A stretch of DNA of 9,774 nucleotides from Candidatus Thioglobus sp. (GTDB lineage: Bacteria > Pseudomonadota > Gammaproteobacteria > PS1 > Pseudothioglobaceae), in assembly GCA_015163925.1 (NCBI GenBank), contig JAAOIF010000025.1, positions 1 through 9,774 on the forward strand, written 5' to 3'. Under the pieces are notes generated by a model. That model searched no databases. It was not told the origin of the DNA and saw nothing but the letters and a program-made list of their open reading frames with translations. The position numbers and the translations under genes are program-made. This document shows positions 1 through 7,032 of this stretch, piece by piece. Each line of letters begins with the position of its first letter. Positions within the stretch are counted from its first letter, which is position 1.

Positions 1-1
1 T

Positions 2-301
2 ATGAGAACAATTACTTTAAAAGTTAAAGATGAATTTTTTGACCAAATAAATCAAATGGCATTAGACGCTAAAATGTCTAAAAGTGCCTTAATTCGCAAG
101 GGGATTGAAGAAATTAGAAGGCAAAAAATCATCCAAGCAATGCAAAAATCTGCCATTGAAACCAGAGGTTTAGACGAAGAATTAAAGCGTGATTTTGACA
201 GCACGCTAATGGACGGTTTAGAGGAAGAACCGCTTAAAGGCTGGGTTAGCAATGATATTTATCAGCAGGCAGTTAACTATATAAAATCATTCAAAAAATG
301 A
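2..301 (+). CDS. Ribbon-helix-helix antitoxin of a MazEF-type module
   Basis: This is a 99-residue protein that probably binds DNA and neutralises the toxin encoded next to it. The first 40 residues look like a ribbon-helix-helix fold: a short basic beta strand (MRTITLKV), a first helix, a turn (KMSKSALIRKG), and a second helix rich in Arg and Lys. The remainder (about 45-99) is charged, with an acidic stretch (DGLEEEPLKGW) typical of a toxin-wrapping tail. Its TGA stop overlaps the ATG of the downstream toxin gene (ATGA at 298-301), so the two are probably translationally coupled. Classical MazE has an AbrB/SpoVT fold; pairing a ribbon-helix-helix protein with MazF is known from mycobacterial MazEF systems. 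The start is one base inside the window, so its ribosome binding site and promoter cannot be seen, and a longer N-terminus cannot be excluded. Confidence 0.85.
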   Translation: MRTITLKVKDEFFDQINQMALDAKMSKSALIRKGIEEIRRQKIIQAMQKSAIETRGLDEELKRDFDSTLMDGLEEEPLKGWVSNDIYQQAVNYIKSFKK

Positions 302-651
302 ATCAAAAGTTTGTAAGAGGCGGTATTTACTTGGCAAATCTCAATCCGAGTAGTGGTGCAGAAATTGGGAAAATTCGTCCAGTTTTAGTCATTCAATCTA
401 ACCAATTAAATAATTTAAGGCATACAACGGTCAATATTTTGCCGCTTTCAACTAATTTGAAAGACAACACTTTTTTGCGTTTTAGAGTGAGAAAACAAGA
501 CCGATTGGAGCATAATTCAGATGTTGTTTGTGATTATATTCGCGCCATTGATGCCAATAAATTTACCTCAGAAATGCTAACTCAACTAAGCAGAAAAGAA
601 ATGCAAGAAATTGAAGAAAAGCTTGGCTGGATATTAGGTTTTAACGATTAA
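298..651 (+). CDS. PemK/MazF-type endoribonuclease toxin
   Basis: This 117-residue protein has the usual length of the MazF/PemK/Kid family of toxins, which cut single-stranded RNA at short specific sequences to halt translation. Visible family marks are the N-terminal strand RGGIYLANLNP (7-17), the loop GAEIGKIRPVLVIQ (20-33) containing the catalytic-region Arg27-Pro28, the NILPLST strand (46-52) with its Ser/Thr, and DYIRAID (79-85), a variant of the common DQIRAID motif. The C-terminal helix (about 90-113) is also family-like. All key positions look intact, so the toxin is likely active. No good Shine-Dalgarno sequence precedes the ATG, so translation probably depends on coupling to the antitoxin gene. 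The cleavage sequence cannot be predicted from the protein. The gene ends 17 bp before the converging thiS stop codon. Confidence 0.93.
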   Translation: MNQKFVRGGIYLANLNPSSGAEIGKIRPVLVIQSNQLNNLRHTTVNILPLSTNLKDNTFLRFRVRKQDRLEHNSDVVCDYIRAIDANKFTSEMLTQLSRKEMQEIEEKLGWILGFND

Positions 652-668
652 AAAATTGATTTTATGGC

Positions 669-866
669 TTAACCGCCGCCGACTGCTTTGATGATTTCTA
701 TCTTATCACCGGGGCTTAAAATGAATTTTGAGTGTTGTGATTTTGGCACAATTAGCGAATTTACCTCTAAGGCGATGCGTTGATTTTCATAGCCTAATTG
801 CCCGATTAAATCGGTTAGATTCTCGCCGCGGAGTTCAAATTTGTTGCCGTTGACTTGCAGTTTCAT
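669..866 (-). CDS. thiS: ThiS-like sulfur-carrier protein
   Basis: This 65-residue beta-grasp (ubiquitin-like) protein matches ThiS, the sulfur carrier for the thiazole ring of thiamine. In that pathway the C-terminal glycine is adenylated by ThiF, converted to a thiocarboxylate, and the sulfur handed to thiazole synthase ThiG. It starts MKLQVNGNKFEL, has the central EVNSLIVPKSQHSK region, and ends with PGDKIEIIKAVGGG, the expected diglycine tail. Length is normal. No thiF, thiG or thiamine riboswitch lies in the window, so partners must be encoded elsewhere. The gene begins inside the stop codon of the upstream HMA gene (ATGA, minus strand 866-863), implying one transcript and coupled translation. 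A MoaD-like role is a less likely alternative, because the length and the AVGGG ending fit ThiS better. Confidence 0.88.
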   Translation of the reverse strand: MKLQVNGNKFELRGENLTDLIGQLGYENQRIALEVNSLIVPKSQHSKFILSPGDKIEIIKAVGGG

Positions 867-1132
867 TGGTCTATTTTGCCGATTGCGCAGGAAACAAACG
901 ATTTTGCTTTGGCTTTGGCGGAATTTAGCCCATGCACAGAATCAGCCTCTGGGTAGCCTAAATTCAGCAAAACTTTAGTTAATTCTGATTTTTTTTCAGC
1001 TGGCAAATCAATACTAATTTCACCTTTTTCAATATTAATTTGGATGTTTTGAGTGGCAAAAACTGAGCTGAGTTTTTTGCTAATTGTGCTGGCGCAGCCG
1101 CCGCATTTGATGTTTTCAACAGTAATATTCAT
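863..1132 (-). CDS. Small heavy-metal-associated (HMA) domain protein
   Basis: This is a small soluble protein of 89 residues from the preferred start. The N-terminus MNITVENIKCGGCAST holds a CxxC pair (Cys10, Cys13) in the position used by HMA domains of copper chaperones and metal ATPases, followed by a helix (TISKKLSSVF) and a second beta-alpha-beta half (about 30-65). The tail NSAKAKAKSFVSCAIGKIDQ adds a third cysteine outside the HMA fold. I chose the ATG at 1132-1130 because GGGA lies 6 bases upstream and the HMA fold starts there; the reading frame is open to an ATG at 1180, which would add 16 residues that do not look like part of the domain. The last codon overlaps the thiS start. 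It probably binds a thiophilic metal such as Cu(I), but metal and partner are unknown. Confidence 0.86.
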   Translation of the reverse strand: MNITVENIKCGGCASTISKKLSSVFATQNIQINIEKGEISIDLPAEKKSELTKVLLNLGYPEADSVHGLNSAKAKAKSFVSCAIGKIDQ

Positions 1133-1138
1133 AATTTT

Positions 1139-1142
1139 TCCC
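1139..1142 (-). promoter_or_regulatory. Ribosome binding site setting the HMA start
   Basis: On the minus strand, GGGA is followed by 6 bases and then ATG at 1132. It sits inside the alternative start codon at 1144, which argues that the shorter protein is the real product. Confidence 0.55.
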
Positions 1143-1146
1143 ATAA

Positions 1147-1179
1147 TTTTCAAGGCATTTTCAAAGCATTTTAAAACCA
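1147..1179. repeat. Three phased 11-bp repeats in the divergent intergenic region
   Basis: Three adjacent 11-bp units read TTTTCAAGGCA (1147-1157), TTTTCAAAGCA (1158-1168) and TTTTAAAACCA (1169-1179). The first two differ at one base and the third is degenerate. The spacing is close to one DNA helical turn and each unit begins with a T tract, so the array could bend the DNA or act as a multi-site operator. It lies at or just downstream of the predicted transcription start of the HMA-thiS operon. Function is inferred from position only. Confidence 0.6.
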
Positions 1180-1182
1180 ATA

Positions 1183-1188
1183 ATTATA
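1183..1188 (-). promoter_or_regulatory. Candidate -10 element of the HMA-thiS operon
   Basis: A perfect TATAAT on the minus strand lies about 50 bases before the preferred HMA start. No good -35 box is visible at the right distance; the upstream area is occupied by the carA promoter on the other strand. The TG of ATGGG before it is one base off an extended -10. Confidence 0.4.
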
Positions 1189-1200
1189 CCCATTCGGCCT

Positions 1201-1228
1201 TTGCATAAAATAGCCGATATGGTAAAAT
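1201..1228 (+). promoter_or_regulatory. Candidate sigma-70 promoter of the carA-mlaA-carB-greA operon
   Basis: TTGCAT at 1201-1206 and TAAAAT at 1223-1228 are separated by 16 bp, and TGG directly before the -10 gives an extended -10 element. Transcription would begin near 1235, leaving a leader of only about 20 bases. That leaves no room for an attenuator. I saw no clear ArgR box, although TTGAATTC at 1239-1246 resembles half of one. Confidence 0.5.
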
Positions 1229-1256
1229 TCGGAAAGTTTTGAATTCGGAGTAGCGG

Positions 1257-2387
1257 GTGTCTCAGGCAGATTTATTAGCTTCATTAGTATTGGAAGATGG
1301 CAAGATTTTCAAGGGCAAATCCGTTGGTATCAGTGGCTCTGCGGTGGGCGAGGTGGTGTTTAATACTTCAATGACCGGCTATCAGGAAATCCTCACCGAC
1401 CCCTCTTATGCCCAGCAAATTATCGCCCTAACTTACCCTCATATCGGCAATACTGGCGCTAATTTAGTGGATGCTGAGGCTGATAAAATTCACGCCGCTG
1501 GGCTGATTATTCGTAATTTGCCTTTGCTGATAAGTAATTGGCGCTCTGAAATGGGATTTGGAGAATATTTGTTAAAGCATAAAGTTGTGGCAATTAGTGA
1601 TATTGACACCCGAGCGCTGACGCGGCATTTACGCTCAAAAGGCGCACTCAAAGGCTGCATTATTACTGGTAATAAAATTGATGAGGCGGCGGCGATAAAG
1701 CAAGCGAAAGCCTTTGCTGGCTTGAAAAATACTGATTTAGCCAAAGTAGTTTCCACTAAAAAAACCTATAAATTTAAGCATGGTTCATTTGATTTGAACA
1801 AGGGCGATTTTGCCGCTGTTAAGAGTAAATTCAAAGTGGTAGTTTATGATTTTGGAGTGAAGAGAAATATCCTTAGAATGCTGGTGGATAGGGGCTGTGC
1901 GGTTACTGTGGTGAATGCAAAAACGCCAACTGATAAAATATTAGCAATGCGGCCGGACGGGGTGTTTTTGTCAAATGGTCCGGGCGACCCCGAGCCTTGT
2001 AATTATGCGATTAAAAGCATTCAAACCCTGTTGCAAAAGGATATTCCGATGTTTGGAATTTGCTTAGGCCATCAGCTATTATCGCTGGCAAGTGGCGCTA
2101 AAACGCAGAAAATGAAATTTGGTCATCATGGGGCTAATCATCCGGTGCAAAGTTTGTATAATAAGCAAGTTATGATTACTTCACAAAATCATGGTTTTGC
2201 GGTTGCTGATGAGGGTTTGCCGGCTGGTTTGAAAGTAACTCACCGCTCACTTTTTGATGGTTCAATTCAGGGGGTGAAAGTGGTTGGCAAGAAGGCATTT
2301 GGTTTTCAGGGGCACCCCGAAGCCTCGCCGGGTCCGCAGGATATGAGCGGTTTATTTGATAATTTTATAAAGGATATGCAAAAATGA
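1257..2387 (+). CDS. carA: Carbamoyl-phosphate synthase small (glutaminase) subunit
   Basis: CarA hydrolyses glutamine and passes the ammonia through a tunnel to CarB, which makes carbamoyl phosphate for arginine and pyrimidine synthesis in the cytoplasm. At 376 residues it is near the usual 380. The N-terminal CPSase domain spans about 6-150 ([20 protein letters not shown], the [10 protein letters not shown] segment), and the class I glutamine amidotransferase domain about 192-374. The catalytic triad is present at the same numbers as in E. coli: Cys269 in MFGICLGHQ, His353 and Glu355 in [11 protein letters not shown]. The start is GTG, supported by GGAG 6 bases upstream (1247-1250) and a strong promoter match before it. 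It is the first gene of the operon, and its stop overlaps the mlaA start (ATGA at 2384-2387). Confidence 0.99.
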   Translation: MSQADLLASLVLEDGKIFKGKSVGISGSAVGEVVFNTSMTGYQEILTDPSYAQQIIALTYPHIGNTGANLVDAEADKIHAAGLIIRNLPLLISNWRSEMGFGEYLLKHKVVAISDIDTRALTRHLRSKGALKGCIITGNKIDEAAAIKQAKAFAGLKNTDLAKVVSTKKTYKFKHGSFDLNKGDFAAVKSKFKVVVYDFGVKRNILRMLVDRGCAVTVVNAKTPTDKILAMRPDGVFLSNGPGDPEPCNYAIKSIQTLLQKDIPMFGICLGHQLLSLASGAKTQKMKFGHHGANHPVQSLYNKQVMITSQNHGFAVADEGLPAGLKVTHRSLFDGSIQGVKVVGKKAFGFQGHPEASPGPQDMSGLFDNFIKDMQK

Positions 2388-3067
2388 AACAGTTAATAAT
2401 AAGTTTGGCGCTGCTATTTAGCACGGCAATAATGGCTGATGAGGTCGATCCATTTGAGGGCGTTAATCGCTCAATTGACAGTTTTAATCAGGCTTTGGAT
2501 GAAAATATTTTTGAGCCAGTCGCCAGAGCTTACAAAAATTCCACGCCGAAAATTGTGCGAAATCGGGTGAGTGATTTTTCTGATAATTTGACCGATGTAA
2601 TCACTCTTGGAAATGAACTTTTGCAGTTTGAAGTCTTTGATAGCGCCAATACTTTTGGGCGGATTTTCATCAATTCAACGATTGGTTTATTTGGTTTATT
2701 TGATGTGGCAAGTGAAATTGGATTGGAGCGAACTCGGGAAGATTTTGGGCAAACTATGGCGCTGTGGGGCACGCCGGCTGGGGCTTATGTGGTTTTGCCG
2801 ATTTTAGGGCCATCAACTATTCGTGATGCCGCCGGCAGATTTACAGACATTCGCGGCAACAATGAATTATTAGCAAATGTTGATTCTGACACAACTCTGG
2901 CGCTAACACTAATTCGGGCAGTGGATACTCGGACTAAATTATTGCCGACCACAGATTTGCTCAAAAACGCAGACGACCGCTACATTTCCACCCGTTCCGC
3001 CTATTTGCAAAAACGCACATTTGATATTTACGATGGCGAAATTCCGGCCGAAAGCGACGATTTTTAG
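2384..3067 (+). CDS. mlaA: MlaA/VacJ-family outer-membrane phospholipid transport protein, no lipobox
   Basis: MlaA sits in the outer membrane, removes phospholipids from the outer leaflet and passes them to MlaC for return to the inner membrane. Family marks in this 227-residue protein include [15 protein letters not shown] (21-35), [12 protein letters not shown] (44-55), [20 protein letters not shown] (95-114), [14 protein letters not shown] (116-129), [15 protein letters not shown] (134-148), and [18 protein letters not shown] near the end. Residues 1-18 form a signal peptide with an Ala-X-Met-Ala type end, likely cut before Asp19. Oddly, there is no lipobox cysteine, and no cysteine anywhere, whereas E. 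coli MlaA is a lipoprotein. AAAGGA lies 9 bases before the ATG (2369-2374). It overlaps carA by 4 bases and precedes carB by 19; the other mla genes are not in view. Confidence 0.95.
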   Translation: MKQLIISLALLFSTAIMADEVDPFEGVNRSIDSFNQALDENIFEPVARAYKNSTPKIVRNRVSDFSDNLTDVITLGNELLQFEVFDSANTFGRIFINSTIGLFGLFDVASEIGLERTREDFGQTMALWGTPAGAYVVLPILGPSTIRDAAGRFTDIRGNNELLANVDSDTTLALTLIRAVDTRTKLLPTTDLLKNADDRYISTRSAYLQKRTFDIYDGEIPAESDDF

Positions 3068-3086
3068 GCTGGCGTAGTTTTTAGCA

Positions 3087-6000
3087 ATGCCTAAAAGACA
3101 AGATTTAAGCAGTATTCTCATTATCGGCGCTGGTCCGATTGTGATAGGGCAAGCCTGTGAATTTGATTATTCCGGCGCTCAGGCGTGCAAGGCTCTGCGT
3201 GAGGAAGGCTACCGAGTGATTTTGGTAAATTCCAATCCGGCAACAATTATGACCGACCCGCAAATGGCTGATGCGACTTACATTGAGCCGATTGAGTGGC
3301 GCACGGTTGAGAAAATTATTGAAGTGGAAAAGCCCGATGCCCTGCTGCCGACTATGGGCGGGCAAACGGCGCTAAATTGTGCTTTGGATTTGGAACGCCA
3401 CGGAGTGTTAAAAAAGCACGGCGTGGAAATGATTGGTGCTAAAAAAGAGGCAATTGACAAGGCCGAAGACCGTGATTTATTCCGTGCGGCAATGCTAAAA
3501 ATCGGCTTAGATATGCCGCAAGCAGCCATCGCTCATAATTTGGAGGAAGCCCATAAAATCCAGCAGCAAGTCGGCTTTCCGACAGTCATTCGCCCGTCAT
3601 TCACTATGGGTGGAAGCGGCGGCGGAATTGCTTATAACAAGGAAGAATTTATCGAAATTTGCGAGCGCGGCTTAGACCTCTCGCCGACTAATGAGCTGTT
3701 AGTGGAGCAATCAATTTTGGGCTGGAAAGAGTTTGAAATGGAGGTCGTGCGCGACAGCAAAGACAATTGCATTATCATTTGTTCGATTGAAAATTTTGAC
3801 CCGATGGGCATTCACACCGGCGATTCCATTACTGTTGCTCCGGCGCAAACCCTTACTGATAAGGAATATCAGGTTATGAGAAATGCTTCATTGGCGGTGC
3901 TGCGGGAAATCGGCGTTGATACTGGCGGCTCAAATGTGCAATTTGCTCTGAATCCTAAAAACGGGCGGCTGACCATTATTGAAATGAATCCACGAGTTTC
4001 ACGCTCGTCCGCTTTAGCCTCAAAAGCCACCGGTTTTCCAATCGCCAAAGTAGCAGCAAAATTAGCAGTCGGCTACACTTTAGATGAGTTGGAAAACGAT
4101 ATTACTAATGGCAAAACTCCGGCCTCATTTGAGCCAAGTATTGATTATGTGGTCGTCAAAATTCCGCGTTTTGCCTTTGAAAAATTTCCCAAAGCGGACG
4201 ACCGCCTGACCACTCAGATGAAGTCTGTCGGCGAGGTAATGGCGATGGGCTCAACCTTTCAAGAGGCTTTGCAGAAGGCTTTGCGCGGTTTGGAAACTGA
4301 TAAATCTGGGCTGGACCCGATTGTAGATTTGAGCGCTGATGACGCTAAAAGCAAAATTCGCTCCGAGTGCATTTCCGCCAGAGGTGAGCGAATTTTTTAC
4401 TTGGCAGATGCCTTCAGATTGGGAATGAGCCTTGAGGAAGTGGCTGATTTATCCAAAGTGGATTTGTGGTTTTTGGCGCAAATTGAGGACATCGTTTCCA
4501 GCGAAATGCAAATTACTGGCACTTTAATTGCCGATGTTACTGCTGAGAAAATGTTGGCTTTAAAGCAGCAAGGTTTTTCTGATATGCGGCTGGCGAGCCT
4601 GTTAAATTGCAGTGAATCCAGCGTTCGGGAGCGGCGAAAAGCGCTAAATGTCAAGCCGGTTTTCAAGCGAGTGGATAGCTGTGCGGCGGAATTTGACACC
4701 CAGACCGCCTACCTGTATTCCACTTATCAGCAGCAGTGTGAGGCGCTGCCGAGTGCGAATAAAAAGATTATGATTCTCGGCGGCGGACCGAACCGAATTG
4801 GGCAAGGAATTGAGTTTGATTACTGCTGCGTGCATGCCTCGCTTGCCTTGCGGGAGGACGGTTTTGAGACGATTATGGTGAATTGCAATCCGGAAACTGT
4901 CTCCACCGATTATGATATTTCCGCCAGATTATATTTTGAGCCGCTGACTTTGGAAGATGTTTTGGCAGTAATTGATATTGAAAATCCGGACGGAATTATT
5001 GTGCATTATGGCGGGCAAACGCCGCTGAAACTCGCCGCTGAATTGGAGAAAAGTGGAGCCAAAATTATTGGCACAAGCCCCGATGCGATTGACTTAGCCG
5101 AGGACCGGGAGCGTTTTTCCAAGCTCTTGCAAGAATTAGATTTGAAGCAGCCACTCAACGGCACGGCGCGTTCGCTTGAGCAGGCCGGCGCTATTGCTGA
5201 TGCCATCGGATTTCCACTGGTGGTGCGGCCTTCGTATGTGCTGGGCGGGCGGGCAATGGAAGTCGTGTACGACCAAGAGAGTTTGGAGCATTATATGAAT
5301 AGCGCTGTGCAGGTCTCAAACGACTCACCGGTGTTGCTGGACTCATTTTTAGACCATGCGATTGAGGTTGATATTGATGTAATTTGCGATGGCACAGATG
5401 TGGTGATTGGCGGAATTATGCAGCATATTGAGCAGGCGGGCATTCATTCTGGCGATTCTGCTTGCTCGCTGCCGCCGTATTCTCTTACGAAAACTGTGCT
5501 GAATAAAATGCGAACTCAGGTGATTGCTATGGCGAAAGCCTTGAATGTAGTGGGTTTGATGAATACTCAGCTGGCTTATCAGGACGGCGAAATTTATGTA
5601 ATTGAGGTAAATCCCAGAGCCTCACGCACCGTGCCGTTTGTCTCCAAAGCTATCGGCGTGCCGCTGGCAAACATTGCTGCACGGGTGATGGCAGGGGTTT
5701 CGCTAAAAAAACAAGGCTTCACCAAAGAGATAATTCCAAAGCATTTTAGCGTCAAAGAGGCAGTTTTTCCATTCAATAAATTCTTAGGGATTGACCCAAT
5801 TTTAGGTCCAGAAATGCGCTCCACCGGCGAGGTAATGGGCATCGGCGATGACTTCGCTTCAGCCTTTGACAAAGCCCAACTCGCCGCCGGAGACCGCGCT
5901 CCAGACAGCGGCAAAGCCTTTGTCAGCCTGAGGAAACTTGACCGCAGCGAATTAGTAAAATTGGGCAAAAAATTGGTCGCTCAAGGCTTCACTTTGTCCG

Positions 6001-6293
6001 CCACCCGCAGCAATCAGGACATTTTATCCGGCGCCGGCTTGCAATGCGAAATCGTCAATAAAGTCTCCGAAGGCTCGCCGCACATCGTTGATATGATTAA
6101 AAATGACGATATTGACCTCATCATAAATTCCACCGAAGACACTCAAGGGGCGCAGGATTTTGCTGAAATTCGCCGCCAAGCTTTGGTGCATAAAATTACC
6201 TGTGCGACCACCATAGCAGCGGCTTTTGCGATGTTGGACGGACTCAAAACTCATAATAAAATTAGCGTTAGAACTTTGCAATCATTACATTAA
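3087..6293 (+). CDS. carB: Carbamoyl-phosphate synthase large subunit
   Basis: CarB (1068 residues; E. coli 1073) makes carbamoyl phosphate from bicarbonate, two ATP and ammonia supplied by CarA. Two homologous synthetase halves are clear. The first is at about 1-400 ([24 protein letters not shown]-grasp residues Arg129, Arg169, Glu215, Glu299 and Asn301 match E. coli numbering). The second is at about 560-930 ([47 protein letters not shown]). An oligomerisation domain lies between them, and an MGS-like allosteric domain follows from about 931. In the last, Lys992 of the UMP site is kept, but several other effector positions differ from E. coli. No Shine-Dalgarno sequence lies close to the ATG; the protein start is nevertheless the family's usual MPKRxD. 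It probably relies on ribosomes finishing mlaA, 19 bases upstream. Confidence 0.99.
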   Translation: MPKRQDLSSILIIGAGPIVIGQACEFDYSGAQACKALREEGYRVILVNSNPATIMTDPQMADATYIEPIEWRTVEKIIEVEKPDALLPTMGGQTALNCALDLERHGVLKKHGVEMIGAKKEAIDKAEDRDLFRAAMLKIGLDMPQAAIAHNLEEAHKIQQQVGFPTVIRPSFTMGGSGGGIAYNKEEFIEICERGLDLSPTNELLVEQSILGWKEFEMEVVRDSKDNCIIICSIENFDPMGIHTGDSITVAPAQTLTDKEYQVMRNASLAVLREIGVDTGGSNVQFALNPKNGRLTIIEMNPRVSRSSALASKATGFPIAKVAAKLAVGYTLDELENDITNGKTPASFEPSIDYVVVKIPRFAFEKFPKADDRLTTQMKSVGEVMAMGSTFQEALQKALRGLETDKSGLDPIVDLSADDAKSKIRSECISARGERIFYLADAFRLGMSLEEVADLSKVDLWFLAQIEDIVSSEMQITGTLIADVTAEKMLALKQQGFSDMRLASLLNCSESSVRERRKALNVKPVFKRVDSCAAEFDTQTAYLYSTYQQQCEALPSANKKIMILGGGPNRIGQGIEFDYCCVHASLALREDGFETIMVNCNPETVSTDYDISARLYFEPLTLEDVLAVIDIENPDGIIVHYGGQTPLKLAAELEKSGAKIIGTSPDAIDLAEDRERFSKLLQELDLKQPLNGTARSLEQAGAIADAIGFPLVVRPSYVLGGRAMEVVYDQESLEHYMNSAVQVSNDSPVLLDSFLDHAIEVDIDVICDGTDVVIGGIMQHIEQAGIHSGDSACSLPPYSLTKTVLNKMRTQVIAMAKALNVVGLMNTQLAYQDGEIYVIEVNPRASRTVPFVSKAIGVPLANIAARVMAGVSLKKQGFTKEIIPKHFSVKEAVFPFNKFLGIDPILGPEMRSTGEVMGIGDDFASAFDKAQLAAGDRAPDSGKAFVSLRKLDRSELVKLGKKLVAQGFTLSATRSNQDILSGAGLQCEIVNKVSEGSPHIVDMIKNDDIDLIINSTEDTQGAQDFAEIRRQALVHKITCATTIAAAFAMLDGLKTHNKISVRTLQSLH

Positions 6294-6299
6294 AAGGGG
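6294..6299 (+). promoter_or_regulatory. Strong ribosome binding site of greA
   Basis: AAGGGG lies directly after the carB stop codon and 5 bases before the greA ATG. It fixes the greA start and indicates independent, efficient initiation within the operon mRNA, in contrast to carB, which lacks such a site. Confidence 0.75.
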
Positions 6300-6304
6300 C
6301 AGAA

Positions 6305-6781
6305 ATGGAAAATACACCAATGACAGTCGGCGGCGCGAAAGCCTTAGAGGCAGAGCTTTTGCAGCTCAAAGATATAACGCGCCCACGCATCGTCCAAGAC
6401 ATTGCCACTGCCCGAGCGCATGGAGATTTGAAGGAAAACGCCGAATACCACGCCGCCAAAGAGGAACAGAGTTTTTGCGAGGGGCGAATTAAGGAAATTG
6501 AGTCCAAGCTCTCACGCATCCAAGTGATTGATGTCGCCAAACTCAATCAGGACGGGCGCTGCGTGTTTGCCACGACAGTAACTTTGATGAATATTAATGA
6601 CTCCAGCGAAGTCACTTACCAGATTGTCGGCGAGGACGAAGCCGATATTTCCTTAGGCAAAATCTCTTGCCACAGCCCCATCGCCAGCGCCCTAATGGGC
6701 AACGAGGAAGGCGATGAAGTAACCGTCAAAGCCCCAGCCGGCGATATTATTTATGAGATTTTAAAGGTTGAATATCTTTGA
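6305..6781 (+). CDS. greA: Transcription elongation factor GreA
   Basis: GreA enters the secondary channel of RNA polymerase and stimulates cleavage of backtracked RNA so that elongation can resume. The 158-residue length is exact for the family. The N-terminal coiled coil (about 1-75) contains [17 protein letters not shown], the [20 protein letters not shown] segment, and the acidic tip residues Asp41 and Glu44, which coordinate the catalytic magnesium. [18 protein letters not shown] (53-70) follows, and the C-terminal FKBP-like domain (about 80-158) carries the [24 protein letters not shown] signature. It is 11 bp behind carB with a good ribosome binding site and is most likely the last gene of the operon; carAB-greA linkage is familiar in gammaproteobacteria. 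No classical Rho-independent terminator follows it. Confidence 0.98.
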   Translation: MENTPMTVGGAKALEAELLQLKDITRPRIVQDIATARAHGDLKENAEYHAAKEEQSFCEGRIKEIESKLSRIQVIDVAKLNQDGRCVFATTVTLMNINDSSEVTYQIVGEDEADISLGKISCHSPIASALMGNEEGDEVTVKAPAGDIIYEILKVEYL

Positions 6782-6805
6782 TTTATAAGGTCTGTTTTAC
6801 CCTCG

Positions 6806-6826
6806 TTCCCATGCTGTGCGTGGGAA
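6806..6826. repeat. REP-like palindrome
   Basis: TTCCCATGC (6806-6814) pairs with GCGTGGGAA (6818-6826) across a TGT loop, with one G-T pair in a 9-bp stem. With its flanks (CTCG before, TGCATACG after) it resembles a dispersed palindrome I recognise from intergenic regions of many gammaproteobacteria. No T run follows, so it is a weak terminator at best; it could stabilise the 3' end of the greA mRNA. Confidence 0.65.
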
Positions 6827-6833
6827 TGCATAC

Positions 6834-6851
6834 GCTCTTGCTCTTGCTTTT
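6834..6851. repeat. Hexamer tandem repeat, three units
   Basis: GCTCTT (6834-6839), GCTCTT (6840-6845) and GCTTTT (6846-6851) directly abut the heptamer array. Confidence 0.6.
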
Positions 6852-6886
6852 CATTAACCATTAACCATTAATAATTAACAATTACC
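6852..6886. repeat. Heptamer tandem repeat, five units
   Basis: Five 7-bp units follow one another: CATTAAC, CATTAAC, CATTAAT, AATTAAC and AATTACC. The first two are identical and the rest drift by one or two bases. Arrays like this arise by replication slippage and may differ in length among strains. Confidence 0.75.
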
Positions 6887-6891
6887 TCTCT

Positions 6892-6932
6892 CCCTGAACT
6901 CGATTCAGTGTCTCAGCCAGCAAGCACGGTCT
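6892..6932. repeat. 41-bp direct repeat, copy 1
   Basis: This copy matches 6949-6989 at 38 of 41 positions, 57 bp apart start to start. It contains a short inverted repeat, CTGAA (6894-6898) with TTCAG (6904-6908). Confidence 0.85.
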
Positions 6933-6941
6933 CATTCCATT

Positions 6942-7032
6942 ACTGTCACCCTGAACTTGATTCAGGGTCTCATCCAGCAAGCACGGTCTTTTTTATAATA
7001 TGAGATTCTTAAATCTTGTTCAGAATGACAGT
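6942..7032. mobile_element. MITE-like 91-bp inverted-repeat element containing repeat copy 2
   Basis: Both ends carry ACTGTCA (6942-6948) and its complement TGACAGT (7026-7032). The left arm of about 32 bp is matched imperfectly by the reverse complement of 7001-7032. The left arm contains its own perfect hairpin, ACCCTGAA (6948-6955) with TTCAGGGT (6961-6968). The repeat core is the second 41-bp direct repeat (6949-6989). The centre is AT-rich (TTTTTTATAATA). Calling it a mobile element rests only on structure; no target duplication was identified and no transposase is present. Confidence 0.5.
6949..6989. repeat. 41-bp direct repeat, copy 2
   Basis: This copy differs from 6892-6932 at three positions. 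The differences restore a perfect inverted repeat, CCCTGAA with TTCAGGG, which is broken in copy 1. Confidence 0.85.

Noticed and set aside
1133..1180. Longer HMA protein starting at 1180
   Set aside because: The extra 16 residues are encoded by the 11-bp repeat array, fall before the HMA fold, and lack a ribosome binding site, while GGGA fits the start at 1132.
1133..1200. Thiamine (TPP) riboswitch upstream of the HMA-thiS pair
   Set aside because: The leader is only about 45-65 bases and I see no CTGAGA core or the paired arms of a THI element.
1229..1256. ArgR box or pyrimidine attenuator before carA
   Set aside because: TTGAATTC resembles only half of an ARG box, and the leader is too short for a leader peptide and terminator hairpin.
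4397..4699. Minus-strand ORFs inside carB and carA
   Set aside because: They mirror strongly conserved enzymes in another frame and show no independent coding signal.
6806..6851. Rho-independent terminator of greA
   Set aside because: The hairpin is sound but is followed by TGCATACGCTC rather than a T run, so it is called a REP-like palindrome.
6892..6989. CRISPR array
   Set aside because: There are only two 41-bp copies with a 16-bp spacer, each with an internal hairpin, and no cas gene is present.
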